A stretch of DNA of 64,000 nucleotides from Sporofaciens musculi (GCF_009830285.1 NZ_WUQX01000001.1:3968501-4032500), one strand, 5' to 3'; positions 16,979 through 25,560 are shown, counted from the first letter of the stretch. Notes: a model not told the origin generated them from the sequence alone. Made by a program: numbers and translations.

Positions 16979-17773
16979 TTACATGCCCTTGGACATTTCT
17001 TCGCAAACCTTCATTGCCTCAAAAACTGCACTCCTAAAGCCCAGCTCCTCCAACACGCGGACTGCTTCGATTGTCGTTCCTGCCGGAGAACATACCATGT
17101 CCTTTAACTCGCCTGGATGCTTTCCTGTTTCCAGTACCATCTTCGCACTTCCAAGGACAGCCTGGGCGGCAAACTGATAAGCCTTGGGCCTTGGCATTCC
17201 GCCGGAAACCGCCGCATCAGCCATAGCTTCAATCATCATAAATACATAAGCAGGTGAGCTTCCGCTTACGGAAACTACAGTGTCCATCAGACGCTCAGGA
17301 ACAATCTCCACACGGCCAAAGCTCTCCAGGAGGGTGCACACATATGCAGTCTCCTCCTCTGTCATATACTCGTTGGGGCATGCCGCCGTCATCCCTTCTC
17401 CCACCATTGCAGGCGTGTTGGGCATTGTCCGAACGATTTTAACGTTCTTGCCAAACTGCTCTGCCAGCCAGGCAAGTGTCTTACCCGGCGCAATGGTAAT
17501 TACAATCTGATTGTCACGAATGTCATCGCGAATCTCATGGATTACATCCTCATAAAACTGAGGCTTCACGGATAATACGATGACCTCCGCCTTCTCAACC
17601 ACCTCTTTGTTGCTGTCGGTTACGTGGATTTTGAACTGTGACTTTACCTTCTCTCTTCCCGGCGCAAATAAATCAGCGCCGATCATTTCATCTGCTGAAA
17701 TAATCTGCTTCTTGATGATTCCTCCCATAATAGCTGACGCCATGTTACCGGTTCCGATAAATCCTAATTTCAT
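16979..17773 (-). CDS. proC: Pyrroline-5-carboxylate reductase
   Basis: A 264-residue NAD(P)H-dependent reductase converting delta-1-pyrroline-5-carboxylate to L-proline. The Rossmann motif GFIGTGNMASAIMGG is at the N-terminus; VRTMPNTPAMVGEGMTA near residue 115, SGSSPAYVFMMIEAMADA near 160 and the substrate-binding end (HPGELKDMVCSPAGTTIEAV) are all present. ATG 17773 follows AGGAAGGTG. Its product pathway matches the nearby hydroxyproline dehydratase HypD, which makes the substrate. It has its own strong promoter followed by two identical palindromes, so it is regulated separately from the OCD gene upstream. Confidence 0.96.
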   Translation of the reverse strand: MKLGFIGTGNMASAIMGGIIKKQIISADEMIGADLFAPGREKVKSQFKIHVTDSNKEVVEKAEVIVLSVKPQFYEDVIHEIRDDIRDNQIVITIAPGKTLAWLAEQFGKNVKIVRTMPNTPAMVGEGMTAACPNEYMTEEETAYVCTLLESFGRVEIVPERLMDTVVSVSGSSPAYVFMMIEAMADAAVSGGMPRPKAYQFAAQAVLGSAKMVLETGKHPGELKDMVCSPAGTTIEAVRVLEELGFRSAVFEAMKVCEEMSKGM

Positions 17774-17794
17774 ATGAAACACCTTCCTTATTTT

Positions 17795-17823
17795 TTGTAT
17801 ACAAATAAATAATTTGTATACAA
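17795..17823. promoter_or_regulatory. Tandem operator palindromes TTGTATACAA upstream of proC
   Basis: TTGTATACAA occurs at 17795-17804 and again at 17814-17823, centres 19 bases apart (about two helix turns). Both lie just downstream of the proC -10 box. The sequence fits operators of GntR/FCD regulators, and such a regulator is encoded at 19049-19717. Confidence 0.75.
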
Positions 17824-17838
17824 TTTTTATTTATACTG

Positions 17839-17867
17839 ACTATAACATGGGATTTGCCTTAAGTCAA
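17839..17867 (-). promoter_or_regulatory. Predicted sigma-A promoter of proC
   Basis: TTGACT (17867-17862), 17-base spacer, TATAGT (17844-17839) on the minus strand. The -35 box lies just downstream of the preceding gene's stop codon. Confidence 0.8.
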
Positions 17868-17874
17868 CCTGTTT

Positions 17875-18864
17875 TTAAGAATTCCACACAGTCCCGATTC
17901 CGGCCTTGACTGCCTTGTCGTAGATTTCCCTTGCAGCCACCAAATCCTGGGTTGCAACGCCCACCGACTTAAACACAATAATCTCGTCATCATTTTCACG
18001 CCCTGTCAGCTCACCCTTGATCACCTTCCCCAAATCGCCGGTAAAATCCTCCTTTGTAATCGTGCCATCCTCCAGCGGAATCAGGATGTCGCCTGCCTCA
18101 GACAACACCGCCTCCTCTGAATCAAAATAAATCTTGGATGCCCGTCTCAAGATAGCAGGGTCCATCTCCTGCATATGATGTTGATAGGAGCCAATACAAC
18201 TGACGGTAGCCCCTTTCTTGATCTTCTTCCCATCAAACACAGGTTTTTCTGCCGGAGTTGCGGTTATTATAAGGTCCGCGTCTTCGATTGCCTCATCCGA
18301 GGATGCCGCCGGTATAAGCTTGACACCGTAATGTGCCATCTCTTTACCCATCTGCTCTGTAAATGCCTTCGTCCGTTCATAATGCAAGCCGCAGATTCGC
18401 ACCTCCTCAAGCTTTCGGGCTTCCAGCATTGCTTCAAGCTGAGCCGCCCCCTGACCGCCTGTCCCAATCAGCGCGCCTACCTTACACTCCTTCTTTGCCA
18501 GAACGTCGAAAGCCGCCCCTGACGCCGCGCCGGTGCGAATCTGCGTCACATAGCTTCCGTCCATTAAGGACTGTACAACTCCCGTCGTTCCGTCAATCAA
18601 CATAACCTGGGCAGGCAACGCAGGCAAGCCCTGGTCAATATTGTGGGGGAACACGTTGACAATCTTGAGAGAGGCGGCAGCCATCTCCTCTACGTAAGCC
18701 GGCATAAACAGAAAACAGCCATCATGTACCGGCGCCTGGATATTGGTGCGAAGGGGAGCGTTGCATTTCCCATCCACCAACAACTGAAAGGCTAACTTGT
18801 TCGCTTCTATTGCATCCCTCATTGTAAATACTTTGCTTATATCCTCTCTTGACAAAAGTAACAT
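17875..18864 (-). CDS. Ornithine cyclodeaminase / mu-crystallin family protein
   Basis: A 329-residue NAD(P)-dependent enzyme. The N-terminal part has LMDGSYVTQIRTGAASG near residue 100-116 and the Rossmann loop GALIGTGGQGAAQLEAML near 130; ITATPAEKPVFDGK near 195 closes the cofactor site. Members convert ornithine to proline, or reduce ketimines and form alanine. Position between proC and a GntR regulator, in a region with hydroxyproline dehydratase, favours proline or pyrroline chemistry, but substrate cannot be fixed. A textbook AGGAGG precedes ATG 18864. Confidence 0.87.
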   Translation of the reverse strand: MLLLSREDISKVFTMRDAIEANKLAFQLLVDGKCNAPLRTNIQAPVHDGCFLFMPAYVEEMAAASLKIVNVFPHNIDQGLPALPAQVMLIDGTTGVVQSLMDGSYVTQIRTGAASGAAFDVLAKKECKVGALIGTGGQGAAQLEAMLEARKLEEVRICGLHYERTKAFTEQMGKEMAHYGVKLIPAASSDEAIEDADLIITATPAEKPVFDGKKIKKGATVSCIGSYQHHMQEMDPAILRRASKIYFDSEEAVLSEAGDILIPLEDGTITKEDFTGDLGKVIKGELTGRENDDEIIVFKSVGVATQDLVAAREIYDKAVKAGIGTVWNS

Positions 18865-19048
18865 GGTTTTTCCTCCTTGTTAATACACATGATTTTCCAA
18901 GTAGGTTTACTATAGCAAAAAATGATAGTTCAGACAATAGCATTGAATCAAATTTGGTTGCTCATTTCAAACTTTTATAGTATGATGAACATGAATGTCA
19001 GTCATAATATTATACCAGTTTTATTTTTAACAAAATGGAGGAACCCTC

Positions 19049-19717
19049 ATGACCGAAAAGACCGTATCCCTTGCCACACAGGCATACGATAAGATAAAAG
19101 AAAATATCCTGAATCTGACCTATCCCCCCGGCATGCCCCTCACTGAAGCCATGCTGGCCACAGAGCTTGGCATGAGTCGAAGCCCCATACGGTCAGCCAT
19201 CCAGATGTTACAAACAGAAGGGTTAATCGTATCCGACTATTACAAGTCCATGACCGTACGGGAGATTACCGACAAGGACATAAAAGAGCTCTATCAGATT
19301 CGAGAGCTGTTAGAAGGCGCTGCATTCCGGCTCATCTTCGCCTCCGGACGCAGCGAAGAATATTCTTACCGCCTTGAGGAGAAGATTGTCCGCATGTTTG
19401 CAACTGCGGAGAACACCTATGAGTGGGAAATCGCTGATACCGCCATGCACATGGAGATTATCAGCATCTTTGAAAATGAGCGTATTAACAAAATCTATGA
19501 AAATAACCTGTGCGAACTAATCCGCATCGGACAGTATTCCGTCAGAAATGGAATGTTGATCTCAAAGACAAATGAGAATCTGAAAAAGATGATTGAGTAC
19601 ATGCGAAAGGGCGACGTTAAACAGTCCTTCGCAATACTGAAGGCTGACCATTTTGAGATTGGGCGAGACAGCGCGTTAAAGGCAAAGAGATATCTACCAC
19701 CCTCGAAGCTTCGCTGA
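19049..19717 (+). CDS. GntR family regulator with FCD domain
   Basis: A 222-residue regulator. The winged helix covers residues about 8-72 (LATQAYDKIKENILNLTYPPG and SRSPIRSAIQMLQTEGLI), and an all-helical FCD ligand domain follows (YQIRELLEGAAFRLIF, DTAMHMEIISIFENERI with metal-type D and H residues). FCD members bind carboxylic acids. It is divergent from the ornithine cyclodeaminase gene, and two FCD-type operators lie before proC, so it likely senses a proline-related acid. Its last 24 bases overlap the convergent radical-SAM gene. Confidence 0.92.
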   Translation: MTEKTVSLATQAYDKIKENILNLTYPPGMPLTEAMLATELGMSRSPIRSAIQMLQTEGLIVSDYYKSMTVREITDKDIKELYQIRELLEGAAFRLIFASGRSEEYSYRLEEKIVRMFATAENTYEWEIADTAMHMEIISIFENERINKIYENNLCELIRIGQYSVRNGMLISKTNENLKKMIEYMRKGDVKQSFAILKADHFEIGRDSALKAKRYLPPSKLR

Positions 19718-20386
19718 CGGAACCTTTTTCCTGACGATTGCCAACGCCTGTTCCATAATATTGTCATTATACTTATGGAGCCCCTTCTGTATCACATGCT
19801 CTGAGTTTAGGAATCTCTGGAGATAGTATTGCTCTGCCTTTGTAATCCATTTTCCAATAGACTCAAAATCCGACCGCTGATGATATTCCAACACCACAGT
19901 AGTACAGAACTCATAGGGTACGGCGTTGCTGAGCAGAAATTCCGCGCTTTTCTTGACATTTTCCACATCGTACCCTTCAATCCCCACTGTCTTACCATAG
20001 CTTTCCAAAGAATTCTTGATATCCATGGCAACATAACTGATAAGTCCCTCAGAGACAATCCGCTTTAACTTATCCGGAAAACTTCCATTGGTCTCCAGTT
20101 TTACCGCATATCCTAATTCTTTCACACGTCTTAGAAATTCCTCTACCCCATGCTGAATCAACGGCTCTCCGCCGGTTAAGCAGACTCCGTCCAGGATTCC
20201 CTGGTATTTTTCCAAAAACGTATAAACATCCTCCACGGGAATCCCTGTATTCTTGTGGGTATCTATCACTAACGGCTTGTAATAACAGTACGGACAGCGA
20301 AAATTACAGCCTGCCGTGAATACGGTACAAGCCATCTTTCCTGGATAATCTAACAGTGAAAACTTCTTCAGGCCCTGTATTACCAT
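19694..20386 (-). CDS. Anaerobic RNR activating-protein-like radical SAM enzyme (NrdG2 type)
   Basis: A 230-residue radical SAM protein with the cluster motif CNFRCPYC near residues 27-34 and the LTGGEPLIQ loop near residue 71. It reads like the TIGR02495 family, usually annotated as ribonucleotide reductase activating protein, which in many anaerobes is encoded without its partner. No nrdD is present in this window. It follows the TetR gene by 35 bases. Because hypD is also a glycyl-radical enzyme and already has its own activase, the target of this protein is open. Confidence 0.85.
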   Translation of the reverse strand: MVIQGLKKFSLLDYPGKMACTVFTAGCNFRCPYCYYKPLVIDTHKNTGIPVEDVYTFLEKYQGILDGVCLTGGEPLIQHGVEEFLRRVKELGYAVKLETNGSFPDKLKRIVSEGLISYVAMDIKNSLESYGKTVGIEGYDVENVKKSAEFLLSNAVPYEFCTTVVLEYHQRSDFESIGKWITKAEQYYLQRFLNSEHVIQKGLHKYNDNIMEQALAIVRKKVPSAKLRGW

Positions 20387-20421
20387 ACTTATAGCCTCCT
20401 TTTTGGCTCTGGCATAACCGT

Positions 20422-21006
20422 CTATGCCTTAAAGTGCTCCAGCATATACGGCATACACTCCCTGCTGTACTCCCCCAGCGAATATCTTCCTTTGTTCAGG
20501 CACCAGTCCGACACCAAGGCACGCTCACACATGGCATAATACCGCGTTACTTCGCTTACCGCCACATCTGTGCGTATCTGGCCGCGCTTCTGGCCCTCCT
20601 CAACGATCCGATCCAACAGCCTATAATAATTGCGGTTCCGATCCAGCAAATGACTCTGCTTCTCTGATACAAGCTGTGTGGAATACAGAGAAGCCAGCAG
20701 GTCGATGTTAATCTTCTCCTCCATCATAGTATGCATCTTATAATTCAGATATAATAGTTTGGAGAAACTATTCATCTCTGGCTCCATATTTGCCTCAAGT
20801 TCTTCATAATAATCGTCCAGAATCATGGATAACGTATTTAAAAGTTCATCCTTTGTGCTGAAATAATAATAAAAGGAGCCCTTAGACGTTCCCGACATCT
20901 CAATGATATCATCCACCGTTGTACCATTATATCCCTTTTCATAAAATAGCTGCCATGCTGACGAAACAATCCTGCCTTTCACACTCTTTCTTGCATCTTT
21001 TTCCAT
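20422..21006 (-). CDS. TetR family transcriptional regulator
   Basis: A 194-residue repressor-type protein. The helix-turn-helix is GRIVSSAWQLFYEKGYNGTTVDDIIEMSGTSKGSFYYYF-like (residues about 10-46), followed by a helical ligand domain. It is encoded 32 bases downstream of acyP, behind hypE-hypD. A 30-bp imperfect palindrome overlaps the hypE promoter at 24809-24838 and is a plausible binding site, making it a candidate repressor of hydroxyproline catabolism. Confidence 0.92.
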   Translation of the reverse strand: MEKDARKSVKGRIVSSAWQLFYEKGYNGTTVDDIIEMSGTSKGSFYYYFSTKDELLNTLSMILDDYYEELEANMEPEMNSFSKLLYLNYKMHTMMEEKINIDLLASLYSTQLVSEKQSHLLDRNRNYYRLLDRIVEEGQKRGQIRTDVAVSEVTRYYAMCERALVSDWCLNKGRYSLGEYSRECMPYMLEHFKA

Positions 21007-21038
21007 GTTATTCTCCCATTTTGCCCTATTTTTATTTT

Positions 21039-21308
21039 CTACTTTACGCTGAAATGTTTTTCTTCAATCAAAGGAATCTCCTCATCATCAATCCAGTCAA
21101 TCGAAATATACATTCCCCTGTTCAGCCCTTCCATCAGCTTATAAATCATATCCTTTCGTCCCTGGACTTCCATCCTTACAGTACCGTCATATTCGTTCCT
21201 GACCCATCCTGTCAGTCCCAAAGAGCCTGCCAGATGTTTCGCAGTATACCGGAAGCCTACGCCCTGTACTCTTCCGTGGAAAATCAGCCGTTTTCGTATC
21301 TCTGCCAT
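21039..21308 (-). CDS. acyP: Acylphosphatase
   Basis: An 89-residue acylphosphatase hydrolysing carboxyl-phosphate bonds such as acetyl phosphate or 1,3-bisphosphoglycerate. The phosphate loop GRVQGVGFRY with catalytic R20 and the catalytic N38 in GWVRNEYDGTV are both present. The in-frame start at 21362 adds 18 unrelated residues; ATG 21308 after GGTGATTTG matches the family length. A terminator separates it from hypD upstream. Confidence 0.94.
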   Translation of the reverse strand: MAEIRKRLIFHGRVQGVGFRYTAKHLAGSLGLTGWVRNEYDGTVRMEVQGRKDMIYKLMEGLNRGMYISIDWIDDEEIPLIEEKHFSVK

Positions 21309-21386
21309 CAAATCACCACACTTTACATCATTGTAATTGTTTTTTGTCAGAAAAGCAAGCAAAAGGTCAGTTCAAAAAAAGGCAAA

Positions 21387-21421
21387 ACCAGGATGGGGAA
21401 CCCTCGATTCCCTATCCTGGT
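21387..21421 (-). terminator. Rho-independent terminator after hypD
   Basis: ACCAGGATAGGGAA pairs with TTCCCCATCCTGGT (14 pairs with one wobble, seven-base loop), followed on the minus strand by TTTTGCC and seven T. It should end the hypE-hypD transcript. Confidence 0.88.
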
Positions 21422-21437
21422 CAAAGAAATACTATAT

Positions 21438-23819
21438 TTAATTAAAATTCTGCTCTGTTCTGTCAATAATCTCATCCTGAAGCGGTTTGCTTAGATTACG
21501 GAAGAAATCACTGTATCCAGCCACACGTACAATCAGGTCTTTATACTCCTCAGGATTATTCTGGGCATCAATCAAGGTCTGCCGGTCAATTACATTGAAC
21601 TGAATATGATGTCCGTCCATGGAGAAATAAGAGCGAATCAGACTCGCCATATTGTCAAGCCCTTCCTCGCCTGCAACAACATCCGGTGTGAACTTCTGGT
21701 TCAGAAGGGTTCCCGCTGTCGCAAGGTGATCCATCTTCGCACAGGACTTGATAACTGCCGTAGGCCCGTTGGTATCCGCAGATTTCTCTGGAGATATACC
21801 CTCTGAAACAGGCTTATGAGCTTTTCTTCCGTTAGGTGTGGCAAGGATTACGTCGCCAAAGTATACATGACAGGTGGTTGGCAGCATATCTACTCCGTAC
21901 TTTCCGCCCTTCATGTTAGGACGGCCTGTGATTGAGCTTCTGTAAAGCTCGAACACCTCCTGCATAATATCGTCAGCATAGTCGTCGTCATTGCCGTATT
22001 TCGGAGTCTTGTCGTGTACCATGCGGTAGATTGCGTCATACCCTTCATAATCGTGCTCCATTGCCTCAATCAGTTCTTCCATAGTGAAGTTCTGCTTGTC
22101 AAACACATTGTATTTCACAGCGGCAAGACAATCCGTAACCGTACCGATTCCCACGCCCTGAATATAATTTGTATTATATCTTGCGCCGCCTGCATTATAA
22201 TCCTTTGCATTGGAAATACAGTCATTGGTCACAACAGAAAGACAAGGCGCCGGCATCTCCTGTGCATAAAGCTGCTCAATTACGTTATTGCCGCGAATCT
22301 TGATGTCAACGATATGGGCAAGCTGCTTCTTAAACGCCTCCCACAGCTCATCATAGGTCTTAAAATCCTTGGCATAGCCGAGCTTAAGACCGATTTGTTT
22401 ACCGGAATACTGGTCAAATCCATTGAACAGTGTAAGCTGGAACACCTTCGGAATATTCAGATAACCGGTCAGGATATAGGCCTCGCTTCCCCATGCGCCC
22501 GTCTCCACACATCCGGAGGAGCCGCCGCGTCTTGCATCCTCTAGGTTCTTCCCTGCGTTAATTAATTCCATAATCTGGGCTTCCGTGTTATAAAATGCAG
22601 GCTGCCCCCATCCTCTCCTGGAAACCTCGCAAGCTCTCTTTAGGAACTTCGCCGGAGTCTTCTTACTGATGGTCACGTTAGAGTTTGGCTGAACCAGCTT
22701 CATCTCATCCATGCAGTCCAGAATCAGGTAGCTTACATTGTTCACGCCGTTACGACCGTCCGGCGTCACTCCGCCTGTGTTGATATTTGCAAAATCTGTA
22801 TAGGTTGCACTCTCCTTCAAGGTAATGCCCACCTTAACAGGAGCAGGCTGGTTGTAGAACTTCACCCACAGACACTCTAAAAGTTCAAGGGCTCTCTCGT
22901 CGTCCAGAATACCAGCTTCTACATCCCTCTCATAATACGGATTCAAATGCTGGTCAAGCCTTCCCGGACTGAATGCATCCCAAGGATTCAGCTCTGTAGT
23001 AACTGCAAGATGGGTGAACCAGTACAACTGAATTGCCTGCCAGTATGTCTGGGGCTTGTGAGCCGGAATCACCTCAAGATTCGCCGCAATCTGGAGAAGC
23101 TCAGCCTTTCTTGTCTCATCCGTCTCCTTTTCTGCCATCTCAAGGGCAAGCTTGCGGTAACGCTCCCCAAGGATTATAACAGCGTCACAGGAAATATCCA
23201 TTGCCTTTAATTCTTCGCATTTATTTACCGCCTCTGGGTCATTGATATAATCCAGGCTATCCATGGTCTGATGAATCTTCTCTTTATAGTCCATGTATCC
23301 CGTCGTAAATACCTGCTCGCCGCCGCAGGTATGTCCCGGCCCTCTCTGTTCCATGAACTCTGTAAACATTCCCGCGCTGTAGCACTCATGCCACTCTGGA
23401 GTCATTCTTGCAAGAATCTTCTCCCTCATGCTTCTTCCCGTCCAATATGGAATAATCTCCTCTGCCTGCAGCTTCCTGTCCTCCTCCGTGGTGTGGAAGG
23501 ATACCAGTTCTCGCTCACTCATAACTACCATATCCTCTACGCTGTGGCAGCAAAGCTCTGGAAACGTTGGGGATGCCTGAGGGTCTCTTCCCTTCTCTCC
23601 GATAATCAGCTCGCCTTCACCCAAATACAGCGTCTTCTTAGAGAAATACTCCTTAAGAACCATTGCCCGCATTACAGGGATGGAATATTTCCCGTCGTTT
23701 TCTTTGTAAAAATCCGTCTCAATCTTTGCTCTCTCAAGGTCAATGTGAACTGGTGTCGTCACACTAAGCTCACGGAGTTTCTGAATTCTTTCGTTCATGC
23801 CACGCTTTGCCATGTCCAT
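21438..23819 (-). CDS. hypD: trans-4-hydroxy-L-proline dehydratase, glycyl radical enzyme HypD
   Basis: A 793-residue glycyl radical enzyme that removes water from trans-4-hydroxy-L-proline, giving pyrroline-5-carboxylate. The thiyl cysteine is C437 with general-base E439 in GGSSGCVETG, and the glycyl radical residue is G768 in RVAGYSDFF. Residues known from the Clostridioides difficile enzyme are found at a constant offset of three: D281 (ELNPWDAF), F343 and Y453 (TGYLNIPK), which separates it from pyruvate formate-lyase, choline and glycerol enzymes. Its activase is encoded immediately upstream (stop and start are adjacent) and proC, which uses the product, is 4 kb away. GGAGGG precedes the start; a second ATG two codons on is possible. 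Confidence 0.94.
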   Translation of the reverse strand: MDMAKRGMNERIQKLRELSVTTPVHIDLERAKIETDFYKENDGKYSIPVMRAMVLKEYFSKKTLYLGEGELIIGEKGRDPQASPTFPELCCHSVEDMVVMSERELVSFHTTEEDRKLQAEEIIPYWTGRSMREKILARMTPEWHECYSAGMFTEFMEQRGPGHTCGGEQVFTTGYMDYKEKIHQTMDSLDYINDPEAVNKCEELKAMDISCDAVIILGERYRKLALEMAEKETDETRKAELLQIAANLEVIPAHKPQTYWQAIQLYWFTHLAVTTELNPWDAFSPGRLDQHLNPYYERDVEAGILDDERALELLECLWVKFYNQPAPVKVGITLKESATYTDFANINTGGVTPDGRNGVNNVSYLILDCMDEMKLVQPNSNVTISKKTPAKFLKRACEVSRRGWGQPAFYNTEAQIMELINAGKNLEDARRGGSSGCVETGAWGSEAYILTGYLNIPKVFQLTLFNGFDQYSGKQIGLKLGYAKDFKTYDELWEAFKKQLAHIVDIKIRGNNVIEQLYAQEMPAPCLSVVTNDCISNAKDYNAGGARYNTNYIQGVGIGTVTDCLAAVKYNVFDKQNFTMEELIEAMEHDYEGYDAIYRMVHDKTPKYGNDDDYADDIMQEVFELYRSSITGRPNMKGGKYGVDMLPTTCHVYFGDVILATPNGRKAHKPVSEGISPEKSADTNGPTAVIKSCAKMDHLATAGTLLNQKFTPDVVAGEEGLDNMASLIRSYFSMDGHHIQFNVIDRQTLIDAQNNPEEYKDLIVRVAGYSDFFRNLSKPLQDEIIDRTEQNFN

Positions 23820-24728
23820 TTACCCTCCTATTTTTGTGTTCTGGAATCCGGCTTCCTGAAAGAGCCGGACAAACTCTTCCATTTCCGCCCGTTCCGGTGC
23901 ATGTAAATCTGTTCCCTTATATTCCATATCCAGCTTCGGATACTTGCCGCTTCCCGTATCATGGTAGGGCAGCAGGTTAATCTGAGGCGGATGAATATCA
24001 TGTTCCTTCAGAAACGCTATGGTTTCCTTCATATTCTTCTCATTGCCGTTTACTTCTTTGATTACCGGAATCCGTATGTAAATCCTTGCTCCGTCTCCTG
24101 CAAGACGAATGAGGTTTTCAAGAATCAGTTTATTGTCCACACCCATATATTGGTTATGAAGCTTAGAATCCATCACCTTCACGTCGTAGAGAAATGTGTC
24201 CACATAGGGGAGTATCGCCTTAAACCTCTCATATGGAACGTATCCACAGGTGTCGATGGTAAGGGTCACATCCTGACGTCTAAGCTCTTTAGCAACTGCC
24301 AGAAGATACTCCAAATCCATGGTCATGACCTCGCCGCCGGAAAATGTTACGCCGCCGCCGGAATCCTCGTAAAAAATCTGATCCTTCATCAGCTCTTTTA
24401 CTAACTCCTTCACCGTATACTCACGTCCCACCACCTCACGGATTCCTGCTGGACAGTAATTCTCACATCTGCCGCACAGAGTACAGACTTCCCGATTCAA
24501 AACAGGCTTCCCATCCTTCATAACAAGAGCCTGGCTTGGGCAAACCTTCACACATGCCCCGCAGCCCGTACATTTCTCTGAATCGTACTGCATCTCCCTG
24601 CCATAACGCTGAGTCTCCGGATTGTGGCACCACGCACATTTCAAAGGGCATCCCTTGAAAAACACAGACGTCCGGATTCCGTCTCCATCATGAACCGAAA
24701 ACTTCTGTATATTCGTAATATTCTTCAT
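23820..24728 (-). CDS. hypE: Glycyl radical enzyme activase HypE
   Basis: A 302-residue radical SAM activase that abstracts a hydrogen from the HypD glycine. The radical SAM cluster is C27-x3-C31-x2-C34, and an inserted ferredoxin domain carries two further Cys4 clusters (C53, C56, C59, C63 and C82, C85, C88, C92), as in activases of non-PFL glycyl radical enzymes. GGGVTFSGGE near residue 125 is the SAM-binding GGE motif. The gene is first in the operon, behind a consensus promoter with an overlapping palindrome. Confidence 0.94.
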   Translation of the reverse strand: MKNITNIQKFSVHDGDGIRTSVFFKGCPLKCAWCHNPETQRYGREMQYDSEKCTGCGACVKVCPSQALVMKDGKPVLNREVCTLCGRCENYCPAGIREVVGREYTVKELVKELMKDQIFYEDSGGGVTFSGGEVMTMDLEYLLAVAKELRRQDVTLTIDTCGYVPYERFKAILPYVDTFLYDVKVMDSKLHNQYMGVDNKLILENLIRLAGDGARIYIRIPVIKEVNGNEKNMKETIAFLKEHDIHPPQINLLPYHDTGSGKYPKLDMEYKGTDLHAPERAEMEEFVRLFQEAGFQNTKIGG

Positions 24729-24808
24729 CTTATATTCCTCTCATTATTACAACAGCTTCAAGTGGGAAATCTATTGTCTGCCCGTCGTCCCCATAACAAC
24801 ATTTAATA

Positions 24809-24838
24809 TTTAAACTACAGTTTAGACTATGGTTTAAA
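24809..24838. promoter_or_regulatory. Palindromic operator at the hypE promoter
   Basis: A 30-bp imperfect palindrome with outer arms TTTAAAC and GTTTAAA and inner matching AGT/ACT triplets (24 of 30 positions symmetric). It begins in the -10 box and extends over the expected transcription start, a typical repressor position for TetR proteins. Confidence 0.7.
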
Positions 24839-24865
24839 TATATCACTCTGTTACTATTTTGTCAA
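24837..24865 (-). promoter_or_regulatory. Consensus sigma-A promoter of hypE-hypD
   Basis: Perfect -35 TTGACA (24865-24860), 17-base spacer, TATATT (24842-24837). Such a strong promoter needs repression, which fits the overlapping palindrome. Confidence 0.85.
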
Positions 24866-25019
24866 TGAACTTCCCTCTTATCTACGGATTAAAAACAACA
24901 TTTCCCTTAAATTCTTCAAAAAAGCTCATAGGTATACTCCTTTGACACTTAAAACTTTTATCTGCTACATACGTAAAGTTTTTGCCCAATTCCTCTCCTG
25001 GACATAATACTACCCCTTT

Positions 25020-25253
25020 GCTTTACCGTCAAACAGGGTCTTTGATTTGGAGATGCAGACGACAGATAAGAGGAATTTGCCGAAGCGAAACCGTTACTAT
25101 CAAGGGATGATAGACTTGAATACAGAGGTAATAAGAGAATTTCTTAAGTATGTAAACGGTGAAAAGAGTGATAGTGCGTTTGTAAAAGAGATTGAAGACA
25201 GGGCAGCGCAGATAAAATTTTGTGGAATTCCCACAGGCAGGGATCCTGTATAA
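25020..25253 (+). pseudogene. Remnant of a PD-(D/E)XK (Rpn-type) transposase/nuclease
   Basis: The frame reads RVFDLEMQ, then LPKRNRYYQGMIDLN, and then jumps directly to a C-terminal-type segment (VIREFLKYVNGEKSDSAFVKEIEDR). In full-length Rpn-family proteins these two parts are separated by well over 100 residues, so the gene has a large internal deletion and lacks a proper start. It runs out of frame into the IS66 remnant. Not functional. Confidence 0.7.
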
Positions 25254-25476
25254 AAAATACGATATGGGAATTCCTTTGGCAAGGCAGGAGCGGGACTGGT
25301 ACCGTCTGGGACTGTGCCTTTCCCGCTCCACAATGGCAAACTGGGTGATACGCAACTGGCGGGAAGATGCAGTACAGCCAGTGATCTTCCATTATGCAAG
25401 GAGCCGGGCAAGAAAAGAGGCGGAGAAGCTCTACAGGGGATTCCATGGGTACCTGTTCCAGATTGAAAAAAACTGA
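25222..25476 (+). mobile_element. IS66-family transposase fragment (internally deleted)
   Basis: The frame contains the IS66 TnpC segment LYKKYDMGIPLARQERDWYR and LCLSRSTMANWVIR, then skips to a later segment resembling FHYARSRARKEAEKLYRGFHGYL and stops. Complete IS66 transposases are about 500 residues; here about 75 remain, from two separate parts. This marks a former insertion next to the RiPP cluster. Confidence 0.75.
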
Positions 25477-25560
25477 CGCAAGGCATGACTGTTTGCGAAC
25501 TCACCGGCATCTTCCAGATGCTTATTCCTTGCTATGTTTGAGCTCCTCCTAGTATGTTTG

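Noticed and set aside
17761-17823. Possible riboswitch before proC
   Set aside because: No conserved aptamer pattern; the symmetry is better explained by two protein operators.
22014-22544. 176-codon antisense frame inside hypD
   Set aside because: Composition is that of a shadow of the hypD codons; no start signals and no recognisable domain.
23271-23906. 211-codon antisense frame over hypD and hypE
   Set aside because: It crosses two well supported genes and lacks a ribosome binding site.
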